This document shows, in pieces, positions 33,921 to 35,335 of a stretch of DNA of 35,335 nt. Position numbers and translations under genes: made by a program. Positions within the stretch are counted from its first letter, which is position 1. Each line of letters begins with the position of its first letter. The DNA lies in NCBI GenBank assembly GCA_949840605.1, contig CATKXN010000012.1, positions 1 through 35,335 of the forward strand, given 5' to 3'. This DNA comes from an uncultured Alistipes sp. Its GTDB lineage: Bacteria; Bacteroidota; Bacteroidia; Bacteroidales; Rikenellaceae. The notes under the pieces were generated by a model. The model saw nothing but the letters and a program-made list of their open reading frames with translations. It did no database searches and was not told the origin of the DNA.

Positions 33921-35335
33921 CTATTGCTGCTTGCGGTAGGCTTCGATCCCGCTGCGGAGGAACTCGACGAACCCGGGTACGCTGAGGTCGTATCCGCGCG
34001 GCGGCACCAGCGTCTTTCCGTCACGTCCCTGCAGAACGTAGTAGGGCTGGGCATTGACCCCGAAGGTCTTCAGGGCATAGTAGGAATTGATTTTGCCGAG
34101 GCTTTTGAGGACCTTTCCCGAATCGGTCGTCACCCATTCGTCTTCGGGGAGCACCTTCTTGTCGTCCGAAAAGAGCGCTACGATCACATAGTCGTTGCGG
34201 AGTATGTCCAGCACCTGCGGATCGGACCACACGCGGGCCTCCATCTCGCGGCAGTTCACGCATCCGTGCCCCGTGAAGTCGATGAAGAGGGGTTTTCCGA
34301 CCTTTGCGGCGTATGCTTCGGCCTCCGGGAGGTCGAAGAATCCTTCGAGGTTGTGGGGCAGGTGGAGGAACTCGCTGTGTTTGGGTTTCCGGCCGTCGAC
34401 GGTCAGCAGCATGCGCGCGTCCGCTTCCCCGGCCGGGGCCGTACCGCCCTGTCCGAGTACGAAATCCTGGGTGTGCAGGGGCGGGAGGTATCCCGAGAGC
34501 CCTTTGAGGGGCGCACCCCACATGCCGGGGATCAGGTATACGACGAACGAGAAGGTCACGATGGCCAGCGCCAGCCGTCCCACGCCGAGGTAGGGCGTAT
34601 CGCTGTCGTGCGCGAACTTGATTTTCCCCAGCAGATAGAGCCCCAGGAGGGAGAACGTGACGATCCATACGGCGAGGTAGATCTCCCGGTCGAGCAGCCC
34701 CCAGTGGTAGGTCTGGTCGGCCACCGAAAGGAACTTCATGCCGAGCGCGACCTCGATGAATCCCAGCACGACCTTCACCGAATTGAGCCATCCGCCGCTC
34801 TTGGGGAGCTTTTTGAGCATGGCGGGGAAGAATGCGAACAGCGTGAAGGGGAGCGCGAACGCCAGGGAGAATGCGAGCATGGTGATGATCGGCGTCCAGA
34901 ACTCTCCGGCGGTGGATTTGATGAGCACCGACCCGACGATGGGTCCCGTGCAGGAGAACGACACCAGCACGAGGGTCAGGGCCATGAAGAAGATGCCTGC
35001 CAGACCTTTGGTGTCGGCTTTGGAGTCGCTTTTGTTGACCATCCACGAGGGCATGGTGATCTCGAAGGCCCCGAAGAACGACGCGGCGAAGACCATGAAC
35101 ACGAGGAAGAAGAGGATGTTCGGGAGCCAGTGCGTGGCCAGCCAGTTGAAGATGTCGGCCGTCACGGCGTCACCGCCCAGGATGCGGGTGATGAGGATGA
35201 TGGCTGCGATGGGGAGGGTGTAGAGCGCTACGATGAAGAATCCGTACATGCCGGCGCGGATGCGTCCCTTGGCGGGGCTGCCGGCGCTCTTCATGAAGAA
35301 CGAGACGGTCATCGGAACCATCGGGAAGACGCAGG
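33921..35335 (-). CDS. dsbD: DsbD-like thiol:disulfide interchange protein (5' end beyond the window)
   Basis: At least 471 residues are present and the reading frame continues past the right edge. It has about eight membrane segments of the DsbD/CcdA transmembrane domain, including the cysteine helix LVSFSCTGPIVG, followed by a C-terminal thioredoxin-like domain with the CXXC motif CVNC (GHGCVNCREME). Such proteins carry reducing power from cytoplasmic thioredoxin to periplasmic thiols. The stop at 33921 is 14 bp from the bidirectional terminator. The N-terminal periplasmic domain, if any, lies outside. Confidence 0.9.
   Translation of the reverse strand, partial: CVFPMVPMTVSFFMKSAGSPAKGRIRAGMYGFFIVALYTLPIAAIILITRILGGDAVTADIFNWLATHWLPNILFFLVFMVFAASFFGAFEITMPSWMVNKSDSKADTKGLAGIFFMALTLVLVSFSCTGPIVGSVLIKSTAGEFWTPIITMLAFSLAFALPFTLFAFFPAMLKKLPKSGGWLNSVKVVLGFIEVALGMKFLSVADQTYHWGLLDREIYLAVWIVTFSLLGLYLLGKIKFAHDSDTPYLGVGRLALAIVTFSFVVYLIPGMWGAPLKGLSGYLPPLHTQDFVLGQGGTAPAGEADARMLLTVDGRKPKHSEFLHLPHNLEGFFDLPEAEAYAAKVGKPLFIDFTGHGCVNCREMEARVWSDPQVLDILRNDYVIVALFSDDKKVLPEDEWVTTDSGKVLKSLGKINSYYALKTFGVNAQPYYVLQGRDGKTLVPPRGYDLSVPGFVEFLRSGIEAYRKQQ

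Overview
The window looks like the chromosome of a high-GC Bacteroidales bacterium, most likely Alistipes or another member of Rikenellaceae. The evidence is the repeated Bacteroidetes -7 promoter box TAnnTTTG (often with a TTG about 20 bp upstream), weak or absent Shine-Dalgarno sequences, a CarboxypepD_reg-like TonB-dependent receptor, an LruC-domain lipoprotein, DUF4834, a Bacteroidetes-type GT90 glycosyltransferase and a GC-rich codon style. No phage, insertion sequence, CRISPR array or rRNA is visible, so this is mostly core chromosome.

Layout. Bases 1-629 hold no convincing gene but several inverted repeats and a terminator-like hairpin. Bases 630-5883 carry a five-gene heterodisulfide-reductase-like (Hdr/Qmo-like) redox operon: HdrC-like, HdrB-like, HdrA-like flavoprotein, a second short HdrC-like protein, and a membrane HdrE/HdrD-type fusion. 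Two related two-hairpin elements sit in the gaps of this operon. Bases 6066-6740 hold initiator tRNA-Met and two tRNA-Val genes. Then come a BASS-type transporter and a TonB-dependent receptor, converging on an amino-acid permease with a structured, attenuator-like leader, followed by purB. From 13252 a DUF4834 protein precedes mlaE-mlaF (lipid transport), then gapA. An unknown gene on the minus strand lies back to back with the fatty-acid/ribosome operon yceD-rpmF-plsX-fabH.

From 20146 there is a GT90 glycosyltransferase split by a C9 homopolymer, a probable phase-variable switch. An OmpR-type response regulator and sensor kinase follow, with a PepSY-like periplasmic protein next door. The regulator and the PepSY-like gene share a direct-repeat operator at the same distance from the promoter. 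Next are ferritin, a minus-strand block (GNAT, DedA/YqaA-like membrane protein, small DUF6582-like protein), an LruC lipoprotein, a short-chain dehydrogenase with a small membrane protein, a nucleoid-associated protein, and a secreted GH2 glycosidase with a galactose-mutarotase lipoprotein. The right end holds a small charged protein, a 5'-truncated cysteine synthase and a DsbD-like thiol reductase that runs off the edge.

The most notable systems are the Hdr-like operon, whose electron donor and acceptor cannot be read from the window, the phase-variable glycosyltransferase, and the two-component system with its visible operator pair.
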